Part shown: piece after piece, positions 54,850 through 63,458 of the stretch
Numbering within the stretch: position 1 is the first letter of the stretch
Layout of the letters: each line of letters starts with the position of its first letter
Source of the DNA: Nitrosomonas sp.
Lineage (GTDB): Bacteria > Pseudomonadota > Gammaproteobacteria > Burkholderiales > Nitrosomonadaceae
Reading direction: 5' to 3'
Assembly (NCBI GenBank): GCA_031316255.1
Contig: JALDQW010000001.1
Span: forward strand, 1,831,485-1,895,484
DNA length: 64,000 nt
Program-made: the position numbers and the translations under genes
The notes under the pieces: model-generated
Databases searched by the model: none
What the model was told of the DNA's origin: nothing
Seen by the model: the letters and a program-made list of their open reading frames with translations, nothing else

Positions 54850-55979
54850 TGTCCGAATTTATTCTGATTACCGGAGCAGATGGTTATTTTGGCAACCTGC
54901 TGGTTAGAAACTATTTAGACCGGACGGACAAGAAATTAAAGCTCTGGGTGCGCGCCAGCGGCAACGAGGAATATGAATCAAAATTAGCGCGGCTCGAAAA
55001 GGCTTATGGAGCAAACCTTGAACGCATTCAGTTTTATCATGGCGACCTGTCCGAGAATCGGCCATTCCGGGAAGTGGGCCGCGAAAGCATCACTGGCATC
55101 GTTCATACGGCGGCGATCACCCGATTCAATGTGGAAGAAGACCTGGCGAACCGGGTAAATCGCGACGGCGTAAGAAAAGTAGCGGAGTTTGCACGGCAGT
55201 GCCCCGATCTCCAGCAATTCGGCTTCGTGAGCACAGTTTACAGTTCCGGGTTAACGAAAGGCATCGTGCCTGAAACATCCGTAAAACCGGAAGGCCGGTT
55301 CGCCAACCATTATGAACGCAGCAAATGGGAAGCGGAGCATATCATTCAAACAGAGTTTGCCGATTTGCCATGGAATATTTATCGTGCGGCGACGATCATC
55401 GCCGACAACGAAAGCGGCGAGGTGGTTCAATTTAACGTTTTCCATAACACCATGCGCCTGTTTTTTCACGGGTTGATTTCCTTGATGCCGGGTGAGCGCG
55501 ATATTCCCATTTATCTGACCACCGGGAAATCCACGGCAAGCGCCATATTCCATTTGATGGAAGAGAAATTCACGTCGCATGAAATTTATAACATTTGCTA
55601 TGACCGGCAAAATGCGCTGACTCTGGGCGAGCTGGTTGACAGGGTTTTTAGCAACTTTCAGAGCAGCGCGGAATTCCGGAAAAAGCGCATCATGCAACCG
55701 CTGTTTACAGACCTTGAAGCGTTTGAGTCTTTGGCCTCGGTACTGACGGGTGTCAGTGGCATGGTGGTCAAACAGGCGCTGGACAGCATCCGGCCTTTTT
55801 CGAAACAACTGTATATCGAAAAAAATATCAGCAACGGGAATTTGCTTAAACACTATCCGGAATATCCTTCGCCCGATATGGCGGTTTTGCTGGATAAGGT
55901 CATTCAATTTTTAATGCGCGAGAAATGGGGAATCAATACCGGATTGCAAACGCAGGGCGGCTTGAGCGCACGCGTTTGA
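54849..55979 (+). CDS. NAD-dependent reductase of the extended SDR / thioester-reductase type
   Basis: 376 residues, ATG overlapping the previous TGA by one base. LITGADGYFGNLLVRNYL nucleotide site, HGDLSENRPF, GIVHTAAITRFN, FVSTVYSSG and catalytic YERSKWEAE. Resembles NAD_binding_4 domains (thioester reductases, male-sterility fatty acyl reductases) and 3-beta-HSD-like reductases. In this operon it could release a carrier-bound acyl chain as an aldehyde or reduce a keto group. The last 40 residues or so overlap the start of the phosphopantetheinyl transferase frame. Confidence 0.8.
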   Translation: MSEFILITGADGYFGNLLVRNYLDRTDKKLKLWVRASGNEEYESKLARLEKAYGANLERIQFYHGDLSENRPFREVGRESITGIVHTAAITRFNVEEDLANRVNRDGVRKVAEFARQCPDLQQFGFVSTVYSSGLTKGIVPETSVKPEGRFANHYERSKWEAEHIIQTEFADLPWNIYRAATIIADNESGEVVQFNVFHNTMRLFFHGLISLMPGERDIPIYLTTGKSTASAIFHLMEEKFTSHEIYNICYDRQNALTLGELVDRVFSNFQSSAEFRKKRIMQPLFTDLEAFESLASVLTGVSGMVVKQALDSIRPFSKQLYIEKNISNGNLLKHYPEYPSPDMAVLLDKVIQFLMREKWGINTGLQTQGGLSARV

Positions 55980-56527
55980 TATTTTCAAAGGCGCTGAATG
56001 CCGGTATTGACCTTGTGATCGAGGAGCAAATAAGTCCTGCGGCGAGTAAAAAACTAAGCCGCCGGGTGCTGGGAACGTTGATCAATCGGTGTCCTGGTCT
56101 GAAACAGGAAGATGCAACCCGGATCGTTATGCCGCATGCCCGCTACTCGCTGACGCATTGTTTGAATACCGTGGCTGCTGTGGCCAATCCATTCAAGCAT
56201 GCGCTGGGTATCGGTATCGACTTGGAATATGGAAGATCTATGGATCCGCGAGCGGCCAGGTTTTTTCTGACGCACAAGGAACAACGGATTGTCGACACGC
56301 TTGACACTGTTCAGCGGCAATTGTTGCGTTTATGGACGGTAAAGGAAGCCATTTACAAGGCGGATTTGAACAATCACTGTAATTTTTGGTTTTTTGATTA
56401 TGAAACACAAAATCCTGGGGCATTGACGGGTATTGCAACCAAAGTGAACTGCCCGGGCAAAAAAAAGTTTCGCTACGCATCCATGCCATACCAGGATGGA
56501 TTCCTAACTATAGCCATAGCCATATGA
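55925..56527 (+). CDS. 4'-phosphopantetheinyl transferase (Sfp type)
   Basis: 200 residues. Signature motifs HALGIGIDLEYGRSMD (Asp and Glu for Mg2+) and LLRLWTVKEAIYKAD (WxxKEAxxK). The first ATG overlaps the reductase gene by 55 bases; a TTG at 55976 would remove most of the overlap, and neither has a strong ribosome site. It would activate the two carrier proteins of this operon by transferring phosphopantetheine from coenzyme A. Confidence 0.85.
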   Translation: MGNQYRIANAGRLERTRLIFSKALNAGIDLVIEEQISPAASKKLSRRVLGTLINRCPGLKQEDATRIVMPHARYSLTHCLNTVAAVANPFKHALGIGIDLEYGRSMDPRAARFFLTHKEQRIVDTLDTVQRQLLRLWTVKEAIYKADLNNHCNFWFFDYETQNPGALTGIATKVNCPGKKKFRYASMPYQDGFLTIAIAI

Positions 56528-56536
56528 GGTCATGAG

Positions 56537-57109
56537 ATGGACACATTGAAAGAACAGGATCGATGGATGATGAGTTTTTACCGGTATTCAGAAATCAATG
56601 GCGCCCTGTTTTTCGGAAAAATTGCGGCGATGTTGCCGCCGGGTCCGATACAGACCGATCTCAACAAGCACTTTGCCGATGAAAGCATGCATAGCTGGTA
56701 TTGGACCAAGGCAATGGAAGCGCTCGATTATAAACCGATCAAAATTAGAAACGCTTATCAGGATGCATACCTTGAAGCCGGCGGTTTGCCCGTGAACATG
56801 ATGGAAATACTGGCGCTGACGAACGTGTTTGAGAAACGGGTTTTAAAGCAATATTTTCATCACATGAAACTGCCCGGTATTCACCCGGTAATCAAAGATA
56901 CAATCGAGCTGATTGCCGAAGATGAAAAATGGCACATCCAGTGGATTAACAAGGCATTGGACGACATGAGAGAAAAATACGGTGCAGATAAGGTCAATCG
57001 TAAAATCCAGCACTATAAAAATGCTGATGAAGAAATCTACAGGAATTTTGTGATTGAAAATCAGCAACGCCTGGACTATGTCATGCACAAAAGTGCCTCA
57101 CGAATCTGA
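56537..57109 (+). CDS. Ferritin-like diiron protein, second oxygenase candidate
   Basis: 190 residues, all alpha-helical. Metal motifs: Glu in RYSEINGALFFGK, ExxH in DESMHSWYW, Glu in LTNVFEKRVL, and ExxH in IAEDEKWHIQWI, a full E-ExxH-E-ExxH set for two irons. Shorter than the AurF-like enzyme, and no close family is recognised. Possible roles are desaturation, hydroxylation or N-oxygenation of a carrier-bound chain. Confidence 0.72.
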   Translation: MDTLKEQDRWMMSFYRYSEINGALFFGKIAAMLPPGPIQTDLNKHFADESMHSWYWTKAMEALDYKPIKIRNAYQDAYLEAGGLPVNMMEILALTNVFEKRVLKQYFHHMKLPGIHPVIKDTIELIAEDEKWHIQWINKALDDMREKYGADKVNRKIQHYKNADEEIYRNFVIENQQRLDYVMHKSASRI

Positions 57110-57123
57110 TAAGGGAACACGTT

Positions 57124-57381
57124 ATGCACATCGATGAAATCAAGCAAAAAATCGCAACGCTGACCAGGCTGTCCATAGACAGCATTAGCGATGACAAGGA
57201 GATAAGCGATCTGGTTTCAGATTCCTTTATGCTGGTGGAATTGTTTCTCTCGATACAGGAGCAGTTTCAGATCGAGTTGGATCAGGAGGATCTGGAACAC
57301 GTCATTACAGTGCGTCAGTTGTTGACGCTGATTCAGGAAAAGCTGGCGCAGGCGGACAAGCTGCAATGTGCAGCGGATTGA
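57124..57381 (+). CDS. Acyl carrier protein
   Basis: 85 residues with the typical helical layout: MHIDEIKQKIATLTRLSIDSISDDKEISDLVSDSFMLVELFLSIQEQFQIELDQED. The attachment Ser is in DSFML instead of DSLxx. The gene sits between the ferritin-like and methyltransferase-like genes. Likely the partner of the fatty acyl-AMP ligase encoded two genes downstream. Confidence 0.87.
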   Translation: MHIDEIKQKIATLTRLSIDSISDDKEISDLVSDSFMLVELFLSIQEQFQIELDQEDLEHVITVRQLLTLIQEKLAQADKLQCAAD

Positions 57382-57411
57382 ATTTAATCAGGCATATAAC
57401 AGGAGGAATAC

Positions 57412-58029
57412 ATGGAAAAAGCTGCATTCATTTTATTGGGATTGAATTTCTTATATGTGGGATTGCTGCCCAAGATTTTTTTTCGTGAAGACGGCAAGTT
57501 TACGCCGATGTGGTTTGTGACTGCGGCGCCATGGGGCATTGCGCCGGTCTTGTTCATCGCCGTGTACTTCGATGTGCTGGCACCGTTCATCGATACCGCG
57601 TCCGTTGTTTACACGATTATGGCGGCAACCGGTACAGTGTTTTGCTGTGTCTCCATTGCAATAATTTCCATGACCATCGGTACGCACCGGGTGCCTTTGG
57701 CGCTCTGGCACCAGGAACACGATAACGACAAGCCGCAAAATATTGTTACCTGGGGAAGTTATAAGTATATTCGCCATCCTTTTTATAGTGCTTTTATTAT
57801 TGCGTTTATCGGCGCCGTGCTCATTGTGCCGCACTGGTCGATTGTTGCACTGGGCCTGTATACGTTTTTGATCCTGAACTATACCGCCAGCAAGGAAGAA
57901 AAAAGGCTGTCCGCGGAAGGTGATGGATTCGGTGCGCAATATACTGAATACGTGAAACACACAGGGCGCTTTTTTCCAAAATTATCCGGAGAGTGCGGCA
58001 TAAAAATGAAATTGAAGGAGAATCAATAA
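57412..58029 (+). CDS. Isoprenylcysteine methyltransferase-like membrane protein
   Basis: 205 residues with four or five membrane helices. The C-terminal ICMT/PEMT-type signature is SYKYIRHPFYSAFIIAF with RHP, then a conserved EEKRL and YTEYVKHTGRFFPKL. An AGGAGG site lies 7 bases before the ATG. It may methylate a carboxylate or amine of a lipid in the inner membrane; some relatives are reductases or have unknown roles. Confidence 0.75.
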   Translation: MEKAAFILLGLNFLYVGLLPKIFFREDGKFTPMWFVTAAPWGIAPVLFIAVYFDVLAPFIDTASVVYTIMAATGTVFCCVSIAIISMTIGTHRVPLALWHQEHDNDKPQNIVTWGSYKYIRHPFYSAFIIAFIGAVLIVPHWSIVALGLYTFLILNYTASKEEKRLSAEGDGFGAQYTEYVKHTGRFFPKLSGECGIKMKLKENQ

Positions 58030-58107
58030 TTCCACCGGCAGGGGTTGTTGCTTATCTCAGGAAAACGATGATTCTGTGTTGGAAAAAAGCGTGCAAAGGC
58101 AAACAAT

Positions 58108-59928
58108 ATGCGAGTAATCAAATCAATTGCAGAAACCGGCCATAACAGGCTCCCGGCGCAATACCCGCAATACGGTCAGACCGACATGGACACACATTTT
58201 CATTCGTTGGTCGACATTTTGATGGAGCATGCCAATACGCAAGGGTATGAGACGGCTTATGTACATTGGTCGCCCAACCAGGAAATTCAACAGCACATCA
58301 GTTTTCAGCAATTGCATCATGGCGCGCAAGCCATTGCTTCGGCGCTGCAGCAGCAATTGCCCGCCGGATCAAGAGTGGTTCTGGCTTTTCCAACGGGGAT
58401 CGACTTTATTACAGCATTTATGGGGTGTTTGTATGCAGGCATGATTGCTGTTCCGGTTTATCCGCCGTTTGCCCAAAAAGAATGGCCGAGGTTTGCCAAT
58501 ATTGCTCAGGATTGCGGCGCAGCACTGATATGCACGCGTTCCGAACGGATGGAGGCGATGAATGACGGCTGCAGGCAGTATCGGTTGCTACAGCATATAC
58601 CCTGTCTTGCAGTTGACATGCTTTACAGCAACGCTGCGCATGTATGGAACAAACCGGCGATCAAGCAGAACGACATCGCATTTTTACAATATACATCGGG
58701 TACGACCGGCGATCCAAAGGGTGTCATGGTGACGCATGGAAATATTATGGCGAACCAGGCCATGATCACCGAGATATTCCGGCATACGACCGACTCAATC
58801 GTTGCCGGGTGGCTGCCCATGTATCATGACATGGGCTTGATCGGCACTGTTCTAAATCCGCTTTATGTCGGTTTCAAATCGGTATTGATGGAGCCTATTG
58901 TTTTCTTGCGCCAACCGTCCCGCTGGTTAAAGGCAATCTCGGATTATCGGGTAACCACTAGCGGCGCGCCCAATTTTGCCTATGACTATTGTGTGGATAG
59001 AATCAACGACCGGGAAAAATCCGCTCTGGATTTGAGTTCCTGGACCGTCGCGTTCAGCGGCGCGGAAAAAGTCCAGATGCGCACAATCGAAAATTTTAGC
59101 CGCGCTTTCAGCGCATGCGGTTTTCGCAGAGAATCTTTTCTACCGTGTTACGGGCTGGCGGAGGCAACTTTGTTTGTCACGGGAAAACCCGCCGGGCAGC
59201 CCGTGACATCAATCAAAATCGATAAAAACAAGCTGGCAGTCAACGCAATCAACGAACCGCAACAGGATGAAGATGCCATTCAGATTACCAGTTGCGGGGT
59301 TGGCGCGCACAGTCAGGTGATCATCGTCGATCCGGACAGTAAGCAGCCATGCCCGCCATCCAGGGTCGGCGAGATCTGGTTGGCAGGCCCCCATGTAACC
59401 AAAGGCTATTTTAATAAGCGGGGGATTACCGGTCAGATTTTCAATGCACGGATCACGCACGGCAACGGCGATGCCTATCTTCGTACCGGCGATCTTGGTT
59501 TTATCAGGAATGGCGAGCTTTATGTGACTGGCCGCATTAAAGAAATGATTATTATCCGGGGTAAAAATTATTATCCGCAGGACATCGAACAGATAGCCCA
59601 GATCAATAATGCTGTGTTAAGAACCGGCGCGGGCGCAGCATTTGGCATAGAACTGGCAAATGAAGAAAAAGTGGTATTGGTACAGGAAATTAACAAGAAG
59701 TTTCTCAGGGATTTTGATTCCGGGCTGGTTTATGCGGACATCCGGGAAAATCTCATGTCCGGGTTGAAACTGGATATTCATGAGATTGTACTGGTTCGGC
59801 AAGGTACTATTCCAGTGACCACAAGCGGCAAAATAAGCCGCCGGACAGTCAGGGAATGCTATCTGGCCGATCGGCTTGACGCTGTGGTGGATCGGGAGTT
59901 GTCTTGTAACGCTTTGGCACTCTGTTAG
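58108..59928 (+). CDS. Fatty acyl-AMP ligase (FAAL)
   Basis: 606 residues; ATG 58108 used, with ATG 58186 as an alternative. ANL superfamily adenylating enzyme: LQYTSGTTGDPKGVMVTHGN (P-loop), GWLPMYHDMGLIG, SGAPNFAYDYC, CYGLAEATLFVTG, YLRTGDLGFI, GRIKEMIIIRGKNYYPQDIE, and GKISRRTV with the C-terminal Lys. The segment GAPNFAYDYCVDRI and the FAAL-type insertion region point to a fatty acyl-AMP ligase that loads fatty acids directly on an ACP without coenzyme A. Confidence 0.88.
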   Translation: MRVIKSIAETGHNRLPAQYPQYGQTDMDTHFHSLVDILMEHANTQGYETAYVHWSPNQEIQQHISFQQLHHGAQAIASALQQQLPAGSRVVLAFPTGIDFITAFMGCLYAGMIAVPVYPPFAQKEWPRFANIAQDCGAALICTRSERMEAMNDGCRQYRLLQHIPCLAVDMLYSNAAHVWNKPAIKQNDIAFLQYTSGTTGDPKGVMVTHGNIMANQAMITEIFRHTTDSIVAGWLPMYHDMGLIGTVLNPLYVGFKSVLMEPIVFLRQPSRWLKAISDYRVTTSGAPNFAYDYCVDRINDREKSALDLSSWTVAFSGAEKVQMRTIENFSRAFSACGFRRESFLPCYGLAEATLFVTGKPAGQPVTSIKIDKNKLAVNAINEPQQDEDAIQITSCGVGAHSQVIIVDPDSKQPCPPSRVGEIWLAGPHVTKGYFNKRGITGQIFNARITHGNGDAYLRTGDLGFIRNGELYVTGRIKEMIIIRGKNYYPQDIEQIAQINNAVLRTGAGAAFGIELANEEKVVLVQEINKKFLRDFDSGLVYADIRENLMSGLKLDIHEIVLVRQGTIPVTTSGKISRRTVRECYLADRLDAVVDRELSCNALALC

Positions 59929-59985
59929 TCAATCCACGGATTGGCGATTTTATCAATATGGCTTTCTAATAAAAGAATTCTCATT

Positions 59986-62334
59986 ATGTTTACTCATTTT
60001 AAACAAGACGCACTCAAGTATTGCTTCGTTCTTTTTTATACCTGTTTGCTTTTGGCGAGCACCGGCCTGGTGAGCTGGCAACTCAATAACAGCATGGAAG
60101 TCTGGTTTTATGAAAAAGACCCGAAACGGATCGTTCATAGAGCAGCAATGGATGAAATGGGAGAATGGGACTGGCTGGCTGTCGTTCTGGATACCCGGGT
60201 TCAGATTTACGATCATCGGTTTTTAAATGAATTAAAAACGCTGAACGACCGGATATCGACACTGGACCATGTCAGAAAAGTGATTTCGATTGCAAATGCC
60301 CGGGGAACATTTAACGACAGCGACGGCCTGGAATACCGTGTTTTATACAACGGCGATCAATCCGGAAGCGACGGCATCGATGAGGAATTCAGGGAAAAAT
60401 TATCGGGAAACCCTGTATTTGTCAATTCGCTCTTTAGAGAACAGCAGGACTACAAAACCGTTATCTTGATTCAGGACGATAATGCCTTTGACGATGGCGG
60501 CCCTGTCCGCGTTAAACTCGTCAACGAAGTCAACGCGATCATGGATGATGCGCAGCTTGTTGAACAGTACTGGGTGGTCGGCACGACACCTTTAAATGCC
60601 GCATTGAATACCTTCTCGCTCAGGGATGTTTATATTTTTTATCCATTGGTGTTCGGGATTTGCATCGTTTTTGGATGGTGGGTGTTTGGTAACTGGCGCG
60701 ATCTGCTCGTGTCGCTCAGTATTATCTCGGCTGTTGTGTCCACCATTGTTTCGAGTATGGTTTATACCGGTTATACGCTGAACATGGTAACCATAATGCT
60801 GCCGGCCATTCTGACGTCGCTATCCATGGCCAATGTCGTTCATATCATTACGCATTTCCATAAACTGCGCGCGGCTAATCCGGACTGTTCGCTCACTGAA
60901 ATCGCCGTGCTGGTCAGAAAAGAACTCTGGGCGCCTTGTTTTGGTTCTGCGCTTACGACCAGTATCGGTTTTGTTTCATTGGCGTTTGTCGGGATCGTGC
61001 CGGTGATACAACTCGGTATCTTCGGCGCCATAGGTATTTTGCTGGGTTTCTTGCTCACAATATTTGTAGCGCCACTGTTGCTGGCGTTCTTGTGGCGCAA
61101 CATCCCGTATGCATGCACGGCCAGGCCCCGTTCCTTTAATACCTATGCCGGCAGCGTTCTGGCAAAAATTTCCACCGCGGTTGTCATTCATCATAAGCGG
61201 GTTATTGTTCTGTTCGGCGTTGTGACCATCGGCGCATTATCGGGGTTCCACGTGCTAAAGGCGGATACAAGTTATTTGCAGATGTTCAAGGCGAATACGG
61301 AAATCCGGAATGCCTACGACAGGGTGGAAGAATCGGGTTTTTCAACCACAAATTTCCGGATTTTCCTGGAAATGGATGAAGGTCTGGAAGATCCGGACAC
61401 GTTTCTGGCGCTAAATAAACTGCAAAACGAGATCAATACATTGCCGGAAGTCATTAAAACAGTGAGTCCTATCGACGCCTTGAAAGAAATCGACCGGGCG
61501 ATAATCGATGCGGAAAAATGGAGCAGCGATAATTATCTGAATTATGACAGACAGACATACGCCCAATTACTGTTCGTTGGTGAATTGAGTAATAATGACG
61601 ACCTGAGGGATCTCATCCTGCACGATAACAAAACAGCGCAGATATTTATCTTTACCCATTATTTATCAAACAGCGAGCTGACAAAACTTGTTGCAGGCAT
61701 TGAAGCCCTGATCGAACAATACCTGCCCGAAACCGTCAGGGCCGAAGTAACCGGTTTAACGCTGTTATGGGCCACCATGGATCAACATCTTATGGAATCC
61801 CAGATTGTCACCATTCTGGTGGTTGCCCTGGGTATTTTCGCAACATTATTTGTTATGACGCGCTCAATGTCGCTCTCATTGATCGGCCTGGCCGTCAGTT
61901 TATTGCCGGTTCTGTCCATTATTGGAATCATGGCGTGGTTGGGCATTAAATTGAATATGGGCACAATATTGATTGGCGGCATTGCACTGGGTCTGGCCAT
62001 AGACGACACCATCCATTTTGTCTGGCATTACATGAATGAGCGCCATCAAGGAACAGGTTTGCAAACAAGCCTGAAAAAGACGATTGAATCGAAAGGGCTG
62101 GCGATTGTGATTACTTCAGTGATCGTGGCCGCGGGCTTTTCAATTATGATGTTGTCTCAATTTATACCAACCGTCAATTTTGGTGTGTTCACAACGGCCG
62201 CAGTCCTGCTTGCCATGCTTGCGGATATTTTATTGCTGCCGGCGATATTAATACTATTCAGCGCGCATCTAAAAATTCGGCATTTTAAACAAGACAAGGC
62301 GGGAACAAAAAACATTGACGCGGCATATAATTGA
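59986..62334 (+). CDS. MMPL/RND family lipid transporter
   Basis: 782 residues from ATG 59986. Two halves, each with one N-terminal helix, a periplasmic loop of about 200 residues and a five-helix bundle. Conserved features include MLPAILTSLSMANVVHIITHF and ILIGGIALGLAIDDTIHFVWHYMNE, typical of MMPL/HpnN-type exporters that move lipids out of the inner membrane. The last 17 residues or so (KIRHFKQDKAGTKNIDAAYN) are encoded by the edge of a MITE, so the original C-terminus has been replaced. Followed by a LolA-like periplasmic protein, a common pairing for lipid export. Confidence 0.88.
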   Translation: MFTHFKQDALKYCFVLFYTCLLLASTGLVSWQLNNSMEVWFYEKDPKRIVHRAAMDEMGEWDWLAVVLDTRVQIYDHRFLNELKTLNDRISTLDHVRKVISIANARGTFNDSDGLEYRVLYNGDQSGSDGIDEEFREKLSGNPVFVNSLFREQQDYKTVILIQDDNAFDDGGPVRVKLVNEVNAIMDDAQLVEQYWVVGTTPLNAALNTFSLRDVYIFYPLVFGICIVFGWWVFGNWRDLLVSLSIISAVVSTIVSSMVYTGYTLNMVTIMLPAILTSLSMANVVHIITHFHKLRAANPDCSLTEIAVLVRKELWAPCFGSALTTSIGFVSLAFVGIVPVIQLGIFGAIGILLGFLLTIFVAPLLLAFLWRNIPYACTARPRSFNTYAGSVLAKISTAVVIHHKRVIVLFGVVTIGALSGFHVLKADTSYLQMFKANTEIRNAYDRVEESGFSTTNFRIFLEMDEGLEDPDTFLALNKLQNEINTLPEVIKTVSPIDALKEIDRAIIDAEKWSSDNYLNYDRQTYAQLLFVGELSNNDDLRDLILHDNKTAQIFIFTHYLSNSELTKLVAGIEALIEQYLPETVRAEVTGLTLLWATMDQHLMESQIVTILVVALGIFATLFVMTRSMSLSLIGLAVSLLPVLSIIGIMAWLGIKLNMGTILIGGIALGLAIDDTIHFVWHYMNERHQGTGLQTSLKKTIESKGLAIVITSVIVAAGFSIMMLSQFIPTVNFGVFTTAAVLLAMLADILLLPAILILFSAHLKIRHFKQDKAGTKNIDAAYN

Positions 62335-62397
62335 AATGCAAGGAATATTTTTTGTACGCAACAAGCTGTTGTGACGAGGTATGGATATTTGATGTAC
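62261..62397. mobile_element. MITE copy D, truncated, overlapping the MMPL gene end
   Basis: CGCATCTAAAAATTCGGCATTTTAAACAAGAC... to ATGGATATTTGATGTACT matches the copy at 63266 (TTTAAAAATTCAGAGTTTTAAACAAGAC..., ATGGATTTTTAGAGATGCCC). Both ends have drifted and about 45 internal bases are missing. Its left 70 bases are translated as the C-terminus of the transporter and contain its stop codon. Confidence 0.7.
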
Positions 62398-62439
62398 TTT
62401 AACGGAAGATGCTCGGAATTGATAATCAGGAGTAGACGA

Positions 62440-63264
62440 ATGAACAAGTATAGCTATCAAATTGCCTTGATCCTGGTTTGCTTGATGATTGCAAGCGAGG
62501 AATTGGCAGCAAAACAATTATCCGCAGGCGAGATTGTGCACCGCGCGAACCAGGTTTCCTATTATGCGGGTCAGGATGGGCGCGCGAAAGCGGATATGAC
62601 CATCACCGACGATAAAGGCCGGAAGCGACACCGCCAGATGATATTGCTGCGCAGGGATATTGCCGAAACGGATGAACTGGAAAACAACGCCTACCTCAGC
62701 GAACAGCAACTGTATGTCTATTTTACCCACCCCACGGATGTCAACAAAACAGGCTTTCTGGTGTGGAAAAATGTTACCGCGAATGATGAGCGCTGGTTGT
62801 ATTTGCCGTCGCTGGACTTGGTCAGACGCATAGCGGCCAGCGACAAACGCACCAGTTTTGTCGGTTCCGACTTTTTCTATGAGGATATATCCGGGCGCAA
62901 TATCAATGACGATCATCACGAACTGATCGATACGACGAACAACTATTACGTCATCAGGAATACGCCGCACGATCCGGCTTCAGTCGAATTCCAGTTCTAC
63001 ACGATGTACATTCATAAAGAGACATTTATACCGGTACAGGTTGAATACTACGATCAAAAAAATGAATTATATCGTCTGGGAAAAACGCTTAAAGTAGAAA
63101 CCATACAGGGTTACCCGACCATAACGAAAGCCAGTATGGAAAATCTGAAATCGGGCAGCTCAACAATTATGGAATACAGCGATATTCAATACAATATTGA
63201 CCTGACAAATGAAATATTTTCCGAACGCTATTTACGCAATCCGCCACAAAAATTTCTGTACTGA
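62440..63264 (+). CDS. LolA-like outer membrane lipoprotein-sorting protein
   Basis: 274 residues from ATG 62440, preferred over a longer frame because CAGGAG precedes it and a signal peptide begins here (MNKYSYQIALILVCLMIASEELAA). The mature protein (EIVHRANQVSYYAGQDGRAKADMTITDDKGRKRHRQM, TGFLVWKNVTANDERWLYLPSLDLVRRI, SFVGSDFFYEDISGRNINDDHHEL) matches the LolA-like domain often encoded after MMPL transporters. It probably carries a lipid across the periplasm from the transporter toward the outer membrane. Confidence 0.87.
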   Translation: MNKYSYQIALILVCLMIASEELAAKQLSAGEIVHRANQVSYYAGQDGRAKADMTITDDKGRKRHRQMILLRRDIAETDELENNAYLSEQQLYVYFTHPTDVNKTGFLVWKNVTANDERWLYLPSLDLVRRIAASDKRTSFVGSDFFYEDISGRNINDDHHELIDTTNNYYVIRNTPHDPASVEFQFYTMYIHKETFIPVQVEYYDQKNELYRLGKTLKVETIQGYPTITKASMENLKSGSSTIMEYSDIQYNIDLTNEIFSERYLRNPPQKFLY

Positions 63265-63265
63265 T

Positions 63266-63456
63266 GGGCGCCTTTAAAAATTCAGAGTTTTAAACAAGAC
63301 GAGGCCAGTTCTTGTTGATGGCAAAAAATATTGACGCAGCATATGATTGATATGTAAGGAGATATTTTTTGTGAACAACAAAGTATTGTGATGGAACGAT
63401 GTAAGCAGGCAATCCGCGATGCGGATGCTCGCAAATATGGATTTTTAGAGATGCCC
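63266..63456. mobile_element. MITE copy E, long form, in front of the outer membrane protein gene
   Basis: 191 bp from GGGCGCCTTTAAAAATTC to TTTTTAGAGATGCCC, inverted relative to copy A. It begins one base after the stop of the LolA-like gene and ends two bases before the next ATG. Flanking TGAT/TAAT could be a degenerate 4-bp target duplication. No open frame inside. Confidence 0.85.
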
Positions 63457-63458
63457 TA

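Noticed and set aside
59986..60013. CATTTTAAACAAGAC at the start of the MMPL gene, also found in the MITEs
   Set aside because: Only about 15 bases match and neither flank continues the MITE, so a MITE origin of the gene start is not supported.
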